Shown here: piece after piece, positions 55,275 through 64,000 of the stretch
How positions within the stretch are numbered: the first letter of the stretch is position 1
How the letters are laid out: the number at the start of each line of letters is the position of its first letter
From: Roseinatronobacter domitianus
GTDB lineage: Bacteria; Pseudomonadota; Alphaproteobacteria; Rhodobacterales; Rhodobacteraceae
Assembly (NCBI RefSeq): GCF_023336755.1
Contig: NZ_JALZWP010000006.1
Span: 124,001-188,000, forward strand
Reading direction: 5' to 3'
Length of the DNA stretch: 64,000 bases
Notes under the pieces: model-generated
Databases searched by the model: none
Seen by the model: only the letters and a program-made list of their open reading frames with translations
Told to the model about the DNA's origin: nothing
Translations under genes and position numbers: made by a program

Positions 55275-56396
55275 ATGTTCAAACCGCCAGAGTCAGATTT
55301 CATTATCAAAGACCGGCATCGCGCGGCTCTTGCACCTATCAGCACGACCGATTACCCCGACTTCGACTGGTTAAGGATATTCCTCGCTTCGGCCGTCTTC
55401 TGGGTCCATGCCGGATCGGTGGAGCATTTCAATTTCGCGGGCGATTTGTTCGTGCAGGTATTCTTCGCACTCAGCGGCTTTCTGATCGGCGGCATCATTC
55501 TGAACATGAACAAAGCGGACCTGCCAAGGTTCTTTTACAACCGCACGATACGCATCTGGCTACCTTTCTTTGCCGCAGTTACCCTGCTTTACAGCGTCGC
55601 CTACCTGAAAGAAGGTGCCGCGCCATATTTCTGGCAAAGCCTTGCTTATGACCTTACATTTACTCACAACTTCTTCATTCAAAAGACCCCCGAGGTGATC
55701 GCAGCCCTGCCAATGAACGGCACTGGCGCGCATTTCTGGTCGATTGCCGTCGAAGAGCAATTCTACCTTATGGCCCCGATCGTGATCCTGTTCGTATCAT
55801 TTGCGAAATACTGGATGACATGGGTGGCAATCGCCATCTTGGCGACCCTACTTGGCACCTGGTATGGCAGCGTCTCCGCCGGTGTTCTGGCCGCGCTCTT
55901 GCAGCGCCGTTTCGGAAACTGGCACATACATCCAGGGGCTATTCTGGCCCTGATCGGTGCAGGCGGGCTGGCAATTGCCTTCTGGGTCGCCGGAACCGTC
56001 GAATACAGGTATCTGGTTCCGCTCTTAGCCGTGGTCGTCGTGCTGCTTTGTGCCCGTCCGGGGCATCGGACACGGCTGGGCAAGTGGGCGGGTGGCATCT
56101 CGTTTCCGATGTATCTCAATCATTGGATAGGCCTGTTCGTGGCCAGCATAATCGCCAGCAGGCTACCGGGGCTTGGGGTTTTCACCTCTGATATCATCGG
56201 CTTCGCGCTATCCCTTGGCGTTGCGGCCTATGCCTATAAACTGATTGACCTCAAGCTTTATACATACAGGGCGGCATGGTATCGGCCTGCTTTGGGCTAT
56301 GCCTCTGTTATTGTGGTCTATGCGCTGATGGCGCTTGGGCTTGTGTTCGGGCTTTACCTGATCGGGCCGCTCAACGGGGCGCCGGGCGGGCTCTGA
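55275..56396 (+). CDS. Acyltransferase family 3 membrane protein (OafA/YrhL type)
   Basis: The 373-residue protein has about ten membrane helices and family features: DWLRIFLASAVFWVHAG near the N-terminus with the conserved His, FFALSGFLIGG, then RIWLPFF and HFWSIAVEEQFYLMAPIVI. Such enzymes O-acetylate lipopolysaccharide, exopolysaccharide or peptidoglycan sugars. The start follows GGAAAGCCAGCA. It is inserted on the plus strand between rnc and era, converging on rnc. Confidence 0.9.
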   Translation: MFKPPESDFIIKDRHRAALAPISTTDYPDFDWLRIFLASAVFWVHAGSVEHFNFAGDLFVQVFFALSGFLIGGIILNMNKADLPRFFYNRTIRIWLPFFAAVTLLYSVAYLKEGAAPYFWQSLAYDLTFTHNFFIQKTPEVIAALPMNGTGAHFWSIAVEEQFYLMAPIVILFVSFAKYWMTWVAIAILATLLGTWYGSVSAGVLAALLQRRFGNWHIHPGAILALIGAGGLAIAFWVAGTVEYRYLVPLLAVVVVLLCARPGHRTRLGKWAGGISFPMYLNHWIGLFVASIIASRLPGLGVFTSDIIGFALSLGVAAYAYKLIDLKLYTYRAAWYRPALGYASVIVVYALMALGLVFGLYLIGPLNGAPGGL

Positions 56397-56436
56397 CACA
56401 CGGTTCAGTTCACGCCGCCCGGTTTTCTCTGTCCAG

Positions 56437-57123
56437 TCACTCTGGCCGATCCAAAAGCGCCAAAAGCGCGCTCGCTGCCTGCTGCTCTGCCTGCCGTTTA
56501 CTGCCGGCGGTGGCCTGTGCGGTCGCGCCATTCTCCAGCCGCACATCGATCGTGAAAACCGGCGCATGGTCCGGGCCGGAGCGCGCGGCCTCGGTATAAT
56601 CCGGCAGGGCCATTCCGCGCGCTTGCGCCCATTCCTGCAACAATGTCTTGGCATCGCGCGAATCCGCCTCGACCTGTGTGATACGGTCGCCCCAAAGCGT
56701 CAGGATGACATCGCGCGCCACGTTGAAGCCGCTGTCCAGATAGACGGCGGCAATCACCGCTTCCATCGCATCGCCCAGAATTGCTTGCTTGCGTCGCCCG
56801 CCAGAGATCATCTCGGACCGGCCAAGCCGCAGCACCGCGCCCAGATCAATCGCGCGCGCGATCTCGGCGCAGGTTTCCTTGCGCACCAGCGCGTTGAAAC
56901 GCGGTGCAAGCTGGCCTTCGCGGGCAGTTTTGTCGGCCGCCAGCAACGCCTCTGCCATCACCAGCCCCAAGACACGGTCGCCCAAAAATTCAAACCGCTG
57001 GTTGTCGGGTCGCGCAGGCGTGGCGATGGACGGATGCGTCAGCGCGCGCAGCAAAAGTTCGGGGCGGTCGAACTCATGCCCAAGCCGTTGCATGAACGCA
57101 TTGATTTCACGCGAGAGCTTCAC
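56437..57123 (-). CDS. rnc: Ribonuclease III
   Basis: RNase III cuts double-stranded RNA in rRNA maturation and mRNA control. The catalytic signature [20 protein letters not shown] (about residue 40) and the acidic [16 protein letters not shown] are present, with a C-terminal dsRNA-binding domain. The GTG at 57123 is chosen because it overlaps the lepB stop (GTGA), giving 228 residues; ATG 57156 lies inside lepB and is less likely. Confidence 0.94.
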   Translation of the reverse strand: MKLSREINAFMQRLGHEFDRPELLLRALTHPSIATPARPDNQRFEFLGDRVLGLVMAEALLAADKTAREGQLAPRFNALVRKETCAEIARAIDLGAVLRLGRSEMISGGRRKQAILGDAMEAVIAAVYLDSGFNVARDVILTLWGDRITQVEADSRDAKTLLQEWAQARGMALPDYTEAARSGPDHAPVFTIDVRLENGATAQATAGSKRQAEQQAASALLALLDRPE

Positions 57124-57908
57124 CGAAGCCCCTCGAAGAAGCGATCCCCCCGCCATGTCCAGAACATGTAAAGCGAGCGTCCTTCGGCGGAAAAGACAAC
57201 ATGGCGCGCCCGTCCGATCAGATGGTCGAACGGCACGAAGCCCACGCCACCCACGCTGCGCGGCATCCGGCTGTCGAGCGAATTGTCACGGTTGTCACCC
57301 ATGAAAAAGAACTCTCCCGCCGGGACGGTAAAGACCGGCGTATTGTCGGCGGCACCGGTGCTGGTAATGTTCAGCACAGGGTAGCTGACGCCATTTGGAA
57401 GCGTTTCTACCACGCGGGATTTCAGGCAATCACCACCTTGGCCCACAGGCGCGTTCTCGCAGCGTGGGAACTGGCCGGACGACCCTTGGCGCGCGTATTC
57501 CTCGACGAAATTGCCATCAGGGGTTTGCGGAACAGGATCGCCATTCAGGATGATCTGCCCGTCGCGCAGCTGCACGGTGTCGCCCGGCAGCCCGATCAAC
57601 CGCTTGATGTAATCCGCCCCGGTGCCGGGGTGCCGGAACACGACAATGTCACCGCGTTCGGGGTCAGACGCAAATATCCGTCCCGAAATCGGGCAAATCG
57701 CGAAGGGGCAGGAATAGCGCGAATAGCCATAGGCCATCTTGTTGACGAACAGGAAATCCCCGATCAGCAGGGTTTCCTTCATCGACCCGGATGGAATCCA
57801 GAATGGCTGGAAAAACAAGGTGCGGAACACCCCTGCGATCAAGAGCGCGTAGAAGATCGTTTTGATATTCTCCCAAAGCCCGTCTTTTTTACCATCACTG
57901 CTTGCCAT
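57120..57908 (-). CDS. lepB: Signal peptidase I
   Basis: LepB cleaves signal peptides of exported proteins at the membrane. The 262-residue protein has an N-terminal membrane helix (about 14-33), the catalytic Ser-42 in [11 protein letters not shown], the general base Lys-102 in [11 protein letters not shown] and the [11 protein letters not shown] box. It heads lepB-rnc. acpS, often found upstream, is not adjacent. Confidence 0.97.
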   Translation of the reverse strand: MASSDGKKDGLWENIKTIFYALLIAGVFRTLFFQPFWIPSGSMKETLLIGDFLFVNKMAYGYSRYSCPFAICPISGRIFASDPERGDIVVFRHPGTGADYIKRLIGLPGDTVQLRDGQIILNGDPVPQTPDGNFVEEYARQGSSGQFPRCENAPVGQGGDCLKSRVVETLPNGVSYPVLNITSTGAADNTPVFTVPAGEFFFMGDNRDNSLDSRMPRSVGGVGFVPFDHLIGRARHVVFSAEGRSLYMFWTWRGDRFFEGLR

Positions 57909-58055
57909 ACGCCCTGTATCCGCTGCTGAAGTGTAATGCGCGTGTCATGGGCGGGGGCGTGGCCGAAGTCAAGCGCGGCAGGCAGGATCATCCCTGCCAT
58001 ACGCAGGGGAAACCCCTTGAAAGCCCTGCGCGCGCCATTTGGAACGCTGGAAACA

Positions 58056-59105
58056 CTAGCTTGTGACCAGACGCACCTTTTGCGGATCGAAGGCCAGATA
58101 AACAGTGTCGCCGGTGCAGAACGGGTCTGCCTGCGGCGGTGCGATGACGAAGATTGATCCGGCTTCGGTGGCCAAAGTGTATTGAACCGTATTTCCCAAC
58201 CAAGCGGCATAGACGATCTTTGCGGGCAGCCGGTCGGGGGCCGGGCTGCGTTCAAGGCGGATATCATGCGGGCGCAGAACCATTTGCGCCGCACCTGTCG
58301 CCGCGCTTTGCACCGGCAGGGTCAGCTTGCGGTCAAGCAGCACAATTTCTGTGTCCTGCCCCGAACGGCAGATCTCAACATCGAGCAGATTCGCATCCCC
58401 GATGAAATCCGCAATGAAGGCACTGGCGGGGCGGTCATACAGGTCTTGCGGCGTGCCTTCTTGCGCGATTTCGGCATTCTTCATCACGATAATTCGGTCG
58501 CTGACGGCCATCGCTTCTTCCTGGTCATGGGTGACATATACGGCGGTCAGACCCAACTGCTGCTGAATCTGGCGGATTTCCTCGCGGACATGGCGGCGCA
58601 GCTTCGCATCCAGGTTGGAAAGCGGTTCATCCAGCAGCAGCACTTCGGGTTCCAGCACGATTGCGCGGGCAACCGCGACGCGTTGTTGCTGTCCGCCCGA
58701 TAGTTCCGACGGCAGGCGTTCGCCAAAGCCTTTCAGGCCGACCTGCTCCAACCCGTGTTCGGCCCGCGCCTTGACCTCTGATTTGGGCATCCCCTTTACC
58801 CGCAGCCCGTAGCCCACATTTTCCAACACGCTCATATGTGGAAACAGCGCATAGGACTGAAACACCATCGAAACCGCCCGATAGGTGGCCGACAGATGCG
58901 TCACATCCTGCCCGCCAATCAGGATACGGCCTTCGCTGGCGCTTTCCAGCCCCGCGATCAGGCGCAGCGTCGTGGTCTTGCCGCAGCCGGAAGGCCCCAG
59001 CAGCGTCACCAGCGTGCCCGGCGTTATGTCCAAGGATAGCGGCTTGAGCGCGACGACATCGCCAAAGCGTTTGGTGACGTTTTCAAAACGGACGGAACCT
59101 TTCAT
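58056..59105 (-). CDS. ABC transporter ATP-binding protein (iron-type)
   Basis: The 349-residue protein has Walker A GPSGCGKTT (about 37-45), Q-loop VFQSYALFPHMSV, signature LSGGQQQRVAVARAI, Walker B VLLLDEPLSNLD and the H-loop VTHDQEEAM, followed by a C-terminal TOBE domain. It is of the FbpC/PotA class. It lies 10 bases downstream of the permease and is the last gene of the transporter. Confidence 0.94.
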   Translation of the reverse strand: MKGSVRFENVTKRFGDVVALKPLSLDITPGTLVTLLGPSGCGKTTTLRLIAGLESASEGRILIGGQDVTHLSATYRAVSMVFQSYALFPHMSVLENVGYGLRVKGMPKSEVKARAEHGLEQVGLKGFGERLPSELSGGQQQRVAVARAIVLEPEVLLLDEPLSNLDAKLRRHVREEIRQIQQQLGLTAVYVTHDQEEAMAVSDRIIVMKNAEIAQEGTPQDLYDRPASAFIADFIGDANLLDVEICRSGQDTEIVLLDRKLTLPVQSAATGAAQMVLRPHDIRLERSPAPDRLPAKIVYAAWLGNTVQYTLATEAGSIFVIAPPQADPFCTGDTVYLAFDPQKVRLVTS

Positions 59106-59114
59106 GGTCTTCCC

Positions 59115-61268
59115 TCAGGTGGCTTGAAGCCGGTCGGCCCGGCGCAGTTTGCGCCGCCCGATCAGCAATTGCAGGGCAAGGATGGCCAGCAGCATGGTGA
59201 CGATCAGCACCGCCGCATAGGCAATGGCGATCCCGAATTCGCCATTCTCGACCCGGCCAACGATGAAACTGGTCGCCATGTTGTAACGCGCCGACACAAG
59301 GAAGATCACCGCCGAGACAGAGGTGATCGCGCGCACGAAAGAATAGGTCAGCGCAGCCAGAATGGCCGGCCCCATCAAGGGCAGAATAACCCGACGCAGC
59401 GTTGTGGCACTGCTGGCCCCCAGCGTGACAGAGGCTTCGTCGAGCGAGCGGTCAAGCTGGCTCATGGCCGCGATCCCGCCGCGCACACCCACCGGCATGT
59501 TGCGGAAGATGAAGACGATAATCAGGATCAGCCCGGTCCCGGTCAGCTCTATGGGCGGGAAGTTGAAGGCCATGACATAGGCCACCCCGATGACCGTGCC
59601 GGGAATGGCGAAAGACAGCATGGTCGAAAACTCGAACGCGTCCTTGCCGGCGAATTTCTGCCGCACCAGCAGATACGCGGTGGCAAGCCCGACAGCCGCG
59701 GTCAAGGGCGCGGCAATGGCCGCAATGGTCAGCGTGGTCAGGAAGCTGTCCCAAGCAGAGCCGGTCAGATGAACGCCGTTGCGCACGACAATGCCGAAGG
59801 CGCGGCGGTAATGCTCCAACGTCAGCGTGTGGTCATAGCCCCAAAGTTTGACAAAACTGCCGAACATGATGAGCGCATACAGCACCATCGTGAACAGCGC
59901 CCAGGGCAGCGCCAGCGCATAACAGGCCCAGCGCAGCGCCGGGTTCAGACCTGCATGTTGTCCGCTATCGCCCTTGCCGGTGACGGTGGCGTAGTTCTTT
60001 TTGCCCAGCCATGTGCGCTGCGCCAGGAAAGCGCCCAACGTCATGGACAGCAGCGTCAGCGACAGGATCGCGGCCTTGGCCGGGTCCGCGACAGTGCCGA
60101 CAATGGCAAAGTAGATCTCTGTCGAGAGCACGTTGAAATTTCCGCCCAGCACCAGCGGATTGCCGAAATCAGCAAGGCTTTCAATGAAACCCAGCAGGAA
60201 CGCATTGGCCAATCCCGGACGCATCAGCGGCAGGCTGACAAAGCGAAAGGTCTGCCAGCGATTTGCATCCAGCGTCTGGCTGGCTTCTTCGACCGAGGGG
60301 TTGACGCCTTCGACCACACCAATCAGCACCAGAAAGGCAATCGGCGTGAAAGACAGCATCTGCGCCAGCCACACGCCCCAGAAGCCGTATAGCCAGCGAG
60401 TCTTTTCCCAACCGAACGCATCAGAGAAGAATTCCGTGATGGTGCCGGAACGTCCGAACAGCAAGATCAACACCAGCCCGATCACGAAGGGTGGCGTGAT
60501 GATGGGCAGGATCGTCAGCACCCGCAGGAACCGTTTGGCCGGAAAGGCCGTGCGCGTGAAAATCAGCGCGAAGGCCAGCCCCATGATGGTCGTGCCCGTC
60601 GCGGTGGCCAAGCCCAGCAGCAGCGAATTCATCGCCGCGCCGCAATAGCCGGTGCCCAACAGACATGCGATGGACCAGATGTCGGGCGCCAGAAAGCGCG
60701 GCAGGAACTCTGACACGCCAAGGCCCGCCCCGCCGCGCAGCTCGAACGCGCGGATCAGGATAAAGCTCATGGGGTAGAACACGAATACCCCGACCAGCGC
60801 GACGATTGCGCCGACCATGCCGGTAATGAACACATCGCCCCGTCCGCGTCCAAGCCCGGAAATTCCCGTGGTCAAGATGAACAACAGCGCCGCCGCGACC
60901 AGCAATGCGCCCGCGCCCATTCCCGGTTGGGTCAGCCCGTCCAAAGCCTCGAACCGGGCGCGGTTGCCAAGGATAGCCAGCCCCTGCCCGGCCATCAGCA
61001 ACAGACCAAGCGCACCACTGACAACAAGGGCGCGGGCCAGCGCCAGGCCGCGCGTCGTTGCCAGCGCAAGCGCCGCACCCAACAGCCCGATTACCGGCGC
61101 AAGCAACCATGCATGCCCCCCCAGCGCCCAGACAAGCGCCGGGCGCGCATCGGCAGACCATGCCTGTAGCCAGCCGAAGGACCAGAACCCGCCGGGGACC
61201 ATGTACCAGGGCAAAACAGCATAAGCCGCCAGCCCGATCAGAAGCCATAGCTTCGCCGTGCGTTGCAT
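59115..61268 (-). CDS. Fused double-domain ABC permease (FbpB type)
   Basis: The 717-residue protein contains two binding-protein-dependent permease domains in one chain. The EAA loops are EEASQTLDANRWQTFRFVSLPLMRPG in the first and DEASVTLGASSATTLRRVILPLMGP in the second. A hydrophobic N-terminal extension of about 150 residues precedes them. ATG 61268 is chosen as AGGA lies 8 bases upstream; ATG 61277 has no room for a site. It is the translocation channel for an anionic or iron substrate. Confidence 0.92.
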   Translation of the reverse strand: MQRTAKLWLLIGLAAYAVLPWYMVPGGFWSFGWLQAWSADARPALVWALGGHAWLLAPVIGLLGAALALATTRGLALARALVVSGALGLLLMAGQGLAILGNRARFEALDGLTQPGMGAGALLVAAALLFILTTGISGLGRGRGDVFITGMVGAIVALVGVFVFYPMSFILIRAFELRGGAGLGVSEFLPRFLAPDIWSIACLLGTGYCGAAMNSLLLGLATATGTTIMGLAFALIFTRTAFPAKRFLRVLTILPIITPPFVIGLVLILLFGRSGTITEFFSDAFGWEKTRWLYGFWGVWLAQMLSFTPIAFLVLIGVVEGVNPSVEEASQTLDANRWQTFRFVSLPLMRPGLANAFLLGFIESLADFGNPLVLGGNFNVLSTEIYFAIVGTVADPAKAAILSLTLLSMTLGAFLAQRTWLGKKNYATVTGKGDSGQHAGLNPALRWACYALALPWALFTMVLYALIMFGSFVKLWGYDHTLTLEHYRRAFGIVVRNGVHLTGSAWDSFLTTLTIAAIAAPLTAAVGLATAYLLVRQKFAGKDAFEFSTMLSFAIPGTVIGVAYVMAFNFPPIELTGTGLILIIVFIFRNMPVGVRGGIAAMSQLDRSLDEASVTLGASSATTLRRVILPLMGPAILAALTYSFVRAITSVSAVIFLVSARYNMATSFIVGRVENGEFGIAIAYAAVLIVTMLLAILALQLLIGRRKLRRADRLQAT

Positions 61269-61292
61269 CGTGTTCATCCTGCGTGAAAGCAA

Positions 61293-61317
61293 GACCCGCG
61301 CCATTTCGGCGCGGGTC
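61293..61317 (-). terminator. Hairpin between binding-protein and permease genes
   Basis: GACCCGCGCC (61293-61302) and GGCGCGGGTC (61308-61317) form a perfect 10-bp stem with a 5-base loop in the spacer. It is followed on the minus strand by TTGCTTTC rather than a clean T-run. Such hairpins often leave binding protein in excess of permease; the role is inferred. Confidence 0.7.
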
Positions 61318-61334
61318 GTTCTGGCGTCAGTCGA

Positions 61335-62363
61335 TCACTCGAAATTGCCGCCCTTGGATTTCACCTCGCCTTCCCAGCGGGCCAGCAGGCGCTCGCGGGT
61401 TTCCGACGCGCCATAGGTTGCGAAATCATAGTCGATCAGCTTGACAGAGGTCATATCCGGCGCATCCGGGTCGGTGGCAGAGGCCGGGTGCGACGGAATG
61501 TTGAACACGCCCACCTCCAGCCCGCGCGACTGCGCGTCTGGGCTGATGACATACTCGACCCAGGCTTTCGCGGCCTCCATATGGGGCGTGCCGTTGATAA
61601 CACTGACTGCACCGACCTCGTAGCCCGTGCCTTCGCAGGGAGAGACGATCTCGACCGGGAAGCCCTGCTTCTTCAGGTTGACCATGTCATGCATGAAGCC
61701 CACTGCAATGGTGGTTTCCCCACGCGCAGCCATCTTGCCGGGCGCAGAGCCGGATTTCGTGTGCTGGTTCACATTGCTGCCGATATCGGCCAGCAGGGCA
61801 AAGGCTTCATCCTCTCCGAACAACTGCACAAGGGTTGCAAGCTGGGTGTAGGCGGTGCCCGACGATTGCGGGTTCGACACGGTCACTTCGCCCTTGTAAT
61901 CGGGCTTGGCCAGATCGCGCCAGCAGGCCGGAGCGGGCAAGCCCTTTTCGGCCAGAACCTCTGTGTTGTAAAGCATACCCAGAAGGCCCACATGCACGCC
62001 GATGGCGCGGCCTTCAGACATATCGGCCATGTTCTGCGCCCAGCCCAACAGGCCAGACGTGTCTACGCCAGACGGGGTGCTCAGACCCTCATTGGCGGCA
62101 ATCAGATGCGGGTCGCCCGTGCCGCCCCACCAGACATCGACCTTCGGGTTGCCGGCCTCGGCGCGGACCTGTGCCAGAACCTCGCCGGTGGATTTACGCA
62201 CCATGGCCACATCGATGCCGGTATCGATCTTGAAATTTTGGGCCATCAGGTCGCACCAAGACTGTTCGTTGGAACATACGACGTTCAGGCTTTGCGCTTG
62301 GGCCGCACCTGCGGCGACCAAGGCAGTAGACAGCGCAATCGCGCTGATGCTGGATAATTTCAT
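61335..62363 (-). CDS. Periplasmic iron-type solute-binding protein
   Basis: The 342-residue protein has a signal peptide (MKLSSISAIALSTALVAAG, cleavage after AQA-23) and an FbpA/AfuA-like mature domain (SLNVVCSNEQSWCDLM; KVDVWWGGTGDPHLIAANEG). Cys-30 and Cys-37 may form a disulfide. Strong GGGAGGAGAG precedes ATG 62363. It is the first gene of the ABC system and divergent from a two-component regulator. The substrate may be ferric iron or an organophosphate; the sequence does not decide. Confidence 0.9.
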   Translation of the reverse strand: MKLSSISAIALSTALVAAGAAQAQSLNVVCSNEQSWCDLMAQNFKIDTGIDVAMVRKSTGEVLAQVRAEAGNPKVDVWWGGTGDPHLIAANEGLSTPSGVDTSGLLGWAQNMADMSEGRAIGVHVGLLGMLYNTEVLAEKGLPAPACWRDLAKPDYKGEVTVSNPQSSGTAYTQLATLVQLFGEDEAFALLADIGSNVNQHTKSGSAPGKMAARGETTIAVGFMHDMVNLKKQGFPVEIVSPCEGTGYEVGAVSVINGTPHMEAAKAWVEYVISPDAQSRGLEVGVFNIPSHPASATDPDAPDMTSVKLIDYDFATYGASETRERLLARWEGEVKSKGGNFE

Positions 62364-62588
62364 GTAACTCTCCTCCCGAATTGACCGCCTCTCTCTTGCG
62401 GCGGTGCAGTCGAACTGTTCCACAGACGTGGCTATGGGACGAGACACGGCAGGTTAACAACCTGTCATCAGGGCAGCGAAATGATGAACAATATTACAAA
62501 ACACCCGCAAGCTTGTCATTCTGCGCATACGATCCCGATTGCGGTGCGCGTCAGTTGCGACAAGATAGGCGCAGGAGGATCGGGCGCG

Positions 62589-63362
62589 ATGGAGGAGACG
62601 TCCACGAATTGGGGTGCACAGGCCACCACCTGTGACCCGGCGGTGCCGGGCGGTCCTGTCGTTGCAATCATTGATGACGACCCGGACTTGCGGCGCAGTG
62701 TTGCCGAATTGCTGGCCGAGAACGGCTTTACCCCGCTGCCCTTGGCAGACGGGGCGTCTTTCATGGCACTGGGGCCGCGCCCGCGCGTTGATCTGGCGCT
62801 GATCGACCTGCGATTGAGCGGCGAGAATGGGTTGACCCTTGCAATCCGCATCCGCGAGACCCTTGGGCTGCCCATCATGATGCTGACCGGGCGCGGCGAC
62901 GAGATGGACAAGATCATCGGGCTGGAAACCGGCGCGGATGATTACATGATGAAACCCTTCAACCCACGCGAATTGCTGGCCCGCTTGCGCGCCGTGTTAC
63001 GCCGCGCGGGCCATCCCGCGCTTCAGCCGACCGACCGTAGCGCCAGCACAATCCGCGCTTTCGGCCAGTTCCGGCTGGACCAAAGCCGCCGCGAATTGCT
63101 TGGTCCCGACGGGTCTGAAATTGCCTTGACCAATGCCGAGTATCGGTTGCTGGAGTATTTCCTGCGCCATCCCAACCGGGTTATCCCGCGCACCGAATTG
63201 TTGACCGAACTGGGCAATGACCTGTCGCAATACATGGACCGCACGATTGATGTGCTGATCCTGCGATTGCGCCGCAAGGTCGAACATGTGCCGTCAAAAC
63301 CCGTGCATTTGCAGACCCGTCGCGGACAAGGCTATATATTCGTGACCGGACCTCAACCATGA
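62589..63362 (+). CDS. OmpR-family response regulator
   Basis: The 257-residue protein has a receiver domain (acidic pair near Asp-30/31, phosphoacceptor Asp-73 in LIDLRLSGENG, Lys-122 in MKPF) and a C-terminal winged helix (TNAEYRLLEYFLRHPNRVI...RTIDVLILRLRRKVE). ATG 62589 follows GCAGGAGG. It is coupled to a sensor kinase and divergent from the iron-type binding protein, so it likely controls that transporter. Confidence 0.92.
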   Translation: MEETSTNWGAQATTCDPAVPGGPVVAIIDDDPDLRRSVAELLAENGFTPLPLADGASFMALGPRPRVDLALIDLRLSGENGLTLAIRIRETLGLPIMMLTGRGDEMDKIIGLETGADDYMMKPFNPRELLARLRAVLRRAGHPALQPTDRSASTIRAFGQFRLDQSRRELLGPDGSEIALTNAEYRLLEYFLRHPNRVIPRTELLTELGNDLSQYMDRTIDVLILRLRRKVEHVPSKPVHLQTRRGQGYIFVTGPQP

Positions 63363-64000
63363 TGCGTCTGCCGTGGCGCTTGTCTGTTCGCGCCCGGTTG
63401 CTGGTGGCGCTTGGCGCCTTGGCGGTGGCGGTGCTGTGTGTCGGGTTGATCGCATGGGGGGCACTGACCCGCGGCAATGACAGGCTGGACCGGTTGCTGG
63501 GCGAAACCGTGTTGGGCGTGGACCGCGCCTTGACCTTGTCGCGCAAGGCCGCCGATCTTGCTACGCTCGCGCCCTATCTGCTGACCTTGGACAGCCCGTT
63601 CCGCATTGCGCAGGAAGGCCAGGAAGCAACCGAACTTGTTGAAGTCCTCAGCGCCGGTTTGCCCGCAGACCACGATCTGCAATACGCCTTGGTCCAGACC
63701 AAAGACGCGATCGCGGCTGTCGTGCGCGACAACTCTGCCCGCGCCGAATTGCGGGACCGAACCTTGCGCCTGAATGCAGAGCTTGCCACGCTGGAACGCG
63801 ACTTCGCGGCGCTCTCGGCCCGGCCTGATGCGACACTCGCCAATCGTCAACGCGGGTTGTCTTTGCAAAGTGTCGCAGCCGCCCTTCTGGGTGCAGGACG
63901 CGCCGAGAACCTGATTGGCGTGGGGGAGTTTCAGCGCGAATATGTGCGGCTGACCAGCCGACTGGCGATGCTGCGCGACGATCCGGGGCTTGCCCGGCTG
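63359..64000 (+). CDS. Sensor histidine kinase, 3' end beyond window
   Basis: The frame opens at ATG 63359 (ATGATG), overlapping the regulator stop, and runs to the right edge. It has a membrane helix at about residues 11-35 and a long helical periplasmic-like region with heptad character. No HAMP, dimerisation or ATPase domain is visible before the edge. The kinase call rests on the tight coupling to the response regulator and on this topology. Confidence 0.8.
   Translation, partial: MMRLPWRLSVRARLLVALGALAVAVLCVGLIAWGALTRGNDRLDRLLGETVLGVDRALTLSRKAADLATLAPYLLTLDSPFRIAQEGQEATELVEVLSAGLPADHDLQYALVQTKDAIAAVVRDNSARAELRDRTLRLNAELATLERDFAALSARPDATLANRQRGLSLQSVAAALLGAGRAENLIGVGEFQREYVRLTSRLAMLRDDPGLARL

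Noticed and set aside
55075-55275. 66-residue cysteine-rich frame upstream of era
   Set aside because: No ribosome site, no homology I recognise, and it lies over the likely promoter region of two divergent genes.
59124-60392. 422-codon plus-strand open frame
   Set aside because: It is antisense to the permease gene and rich in Arg/Gln/His as expected of a shadow frame.

Overview
The window comes from a photosynthetic alphaproteobacterium of the Rhodobacterales (Rhodobacteraceae). Its left quarter is a photosynthesis gene cluster in Rhodobacter-type order (crtE-crtF-bchCXYZ-pufQBALMX-dxs on the minus strand, crtD-crtC diverging from crtE). PufX points to the Rhodobacter/Rhodobaca side of the family rather than to the pufC-bearing Roseobacter side. 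CrtC, CrtD and CrtF together indicate the spheroidene carotenoid pathway; BchC and BchXYZ indicate bacteriochlorophyll a. The rest is high-GC housekeeping DNA with families typical of the order (DUF6446, DUF6456/DUF6477, DUF1491).

Layout. 1-15.1 kb: edge fragment, dxs, puf operon, bchZYXC, crtF, crtE, then crtD and crtC on the plus strand. Paired TGT-N12-ACA palindromes (PpsR/CrtJ type) sit before bchC and between crtE and crtD. 15.1-24 kb: a 138-bp inverted-repeat spacer, glyS-DUF6446-glyQ, a secreted peptidoglycan-binding pseudoprotease, metF with a divergent LysR gene and MetR box, and an AT-rich HEPN/AbiU2-like gene. 24-32 kb: leuA with a leucine leader peptide and attenuator hairpin, an ABC-F ATPase, DUF6456 next to a broken DUF6477 gene, a GntR regulator, a HAD phosphatase and a UbiH-like hydroxylase. 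32-43.5 kb: TCA block mdh / sucC-sucD-DUF805-sucA-sucB-sulfotransferase-MAPEG-lpd, all minus strand. 43.5-51.3 kb: a nucleosidase, an M48 protease, edd with a CceR-like operator, purF, DUF1284, bioY, and rpsF-rpsR-rplI. 51.4-54.1 kb: an SqrR/BigR-like persulfide sensor with a YeeE-type sulfur transporter, a PduX-like GHMP kinase and DUF1491. 54.1-57.9 kb: era, an opposite-strand acyltransferase, rnc and lepB. 58-64 kb: an iron-type ABC transporter divergent from a two-component system cut by the right edge.

The genes fall into coherent groups: pigment and reaction-centre synthesis supplied with isoprenoid precursors by Dxs, the 2-oxoglutarate dehydrogenase/succinyl-CoA synthetase/malate dehydrogenase segment of the TCA cycle, the Entner-Doudoroff enzyme Edd, translation genes, and small sensor-plus-transporter modules. 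No rRNA, tRNA, CRISPR array, transposase, phage gene or replication origin was seen. No stretch longer than about 300 bases lacks a gene or gene remnant.

Most notable points: crtC has no usable start codon and crtD runs over its normal end at a G7 slippery run; a DUF6477 gene carries two in-frame stops; glyS contains an AT-rich block of about 100 codons; a dispersed palindromic element occurs four times and supplies the bchY start codon; and twin GTGATCAC palindromes precede sucC. I saw no clear new multi-gene system. The lone HEPN gene and the crtD/crtC junction are the best leads.
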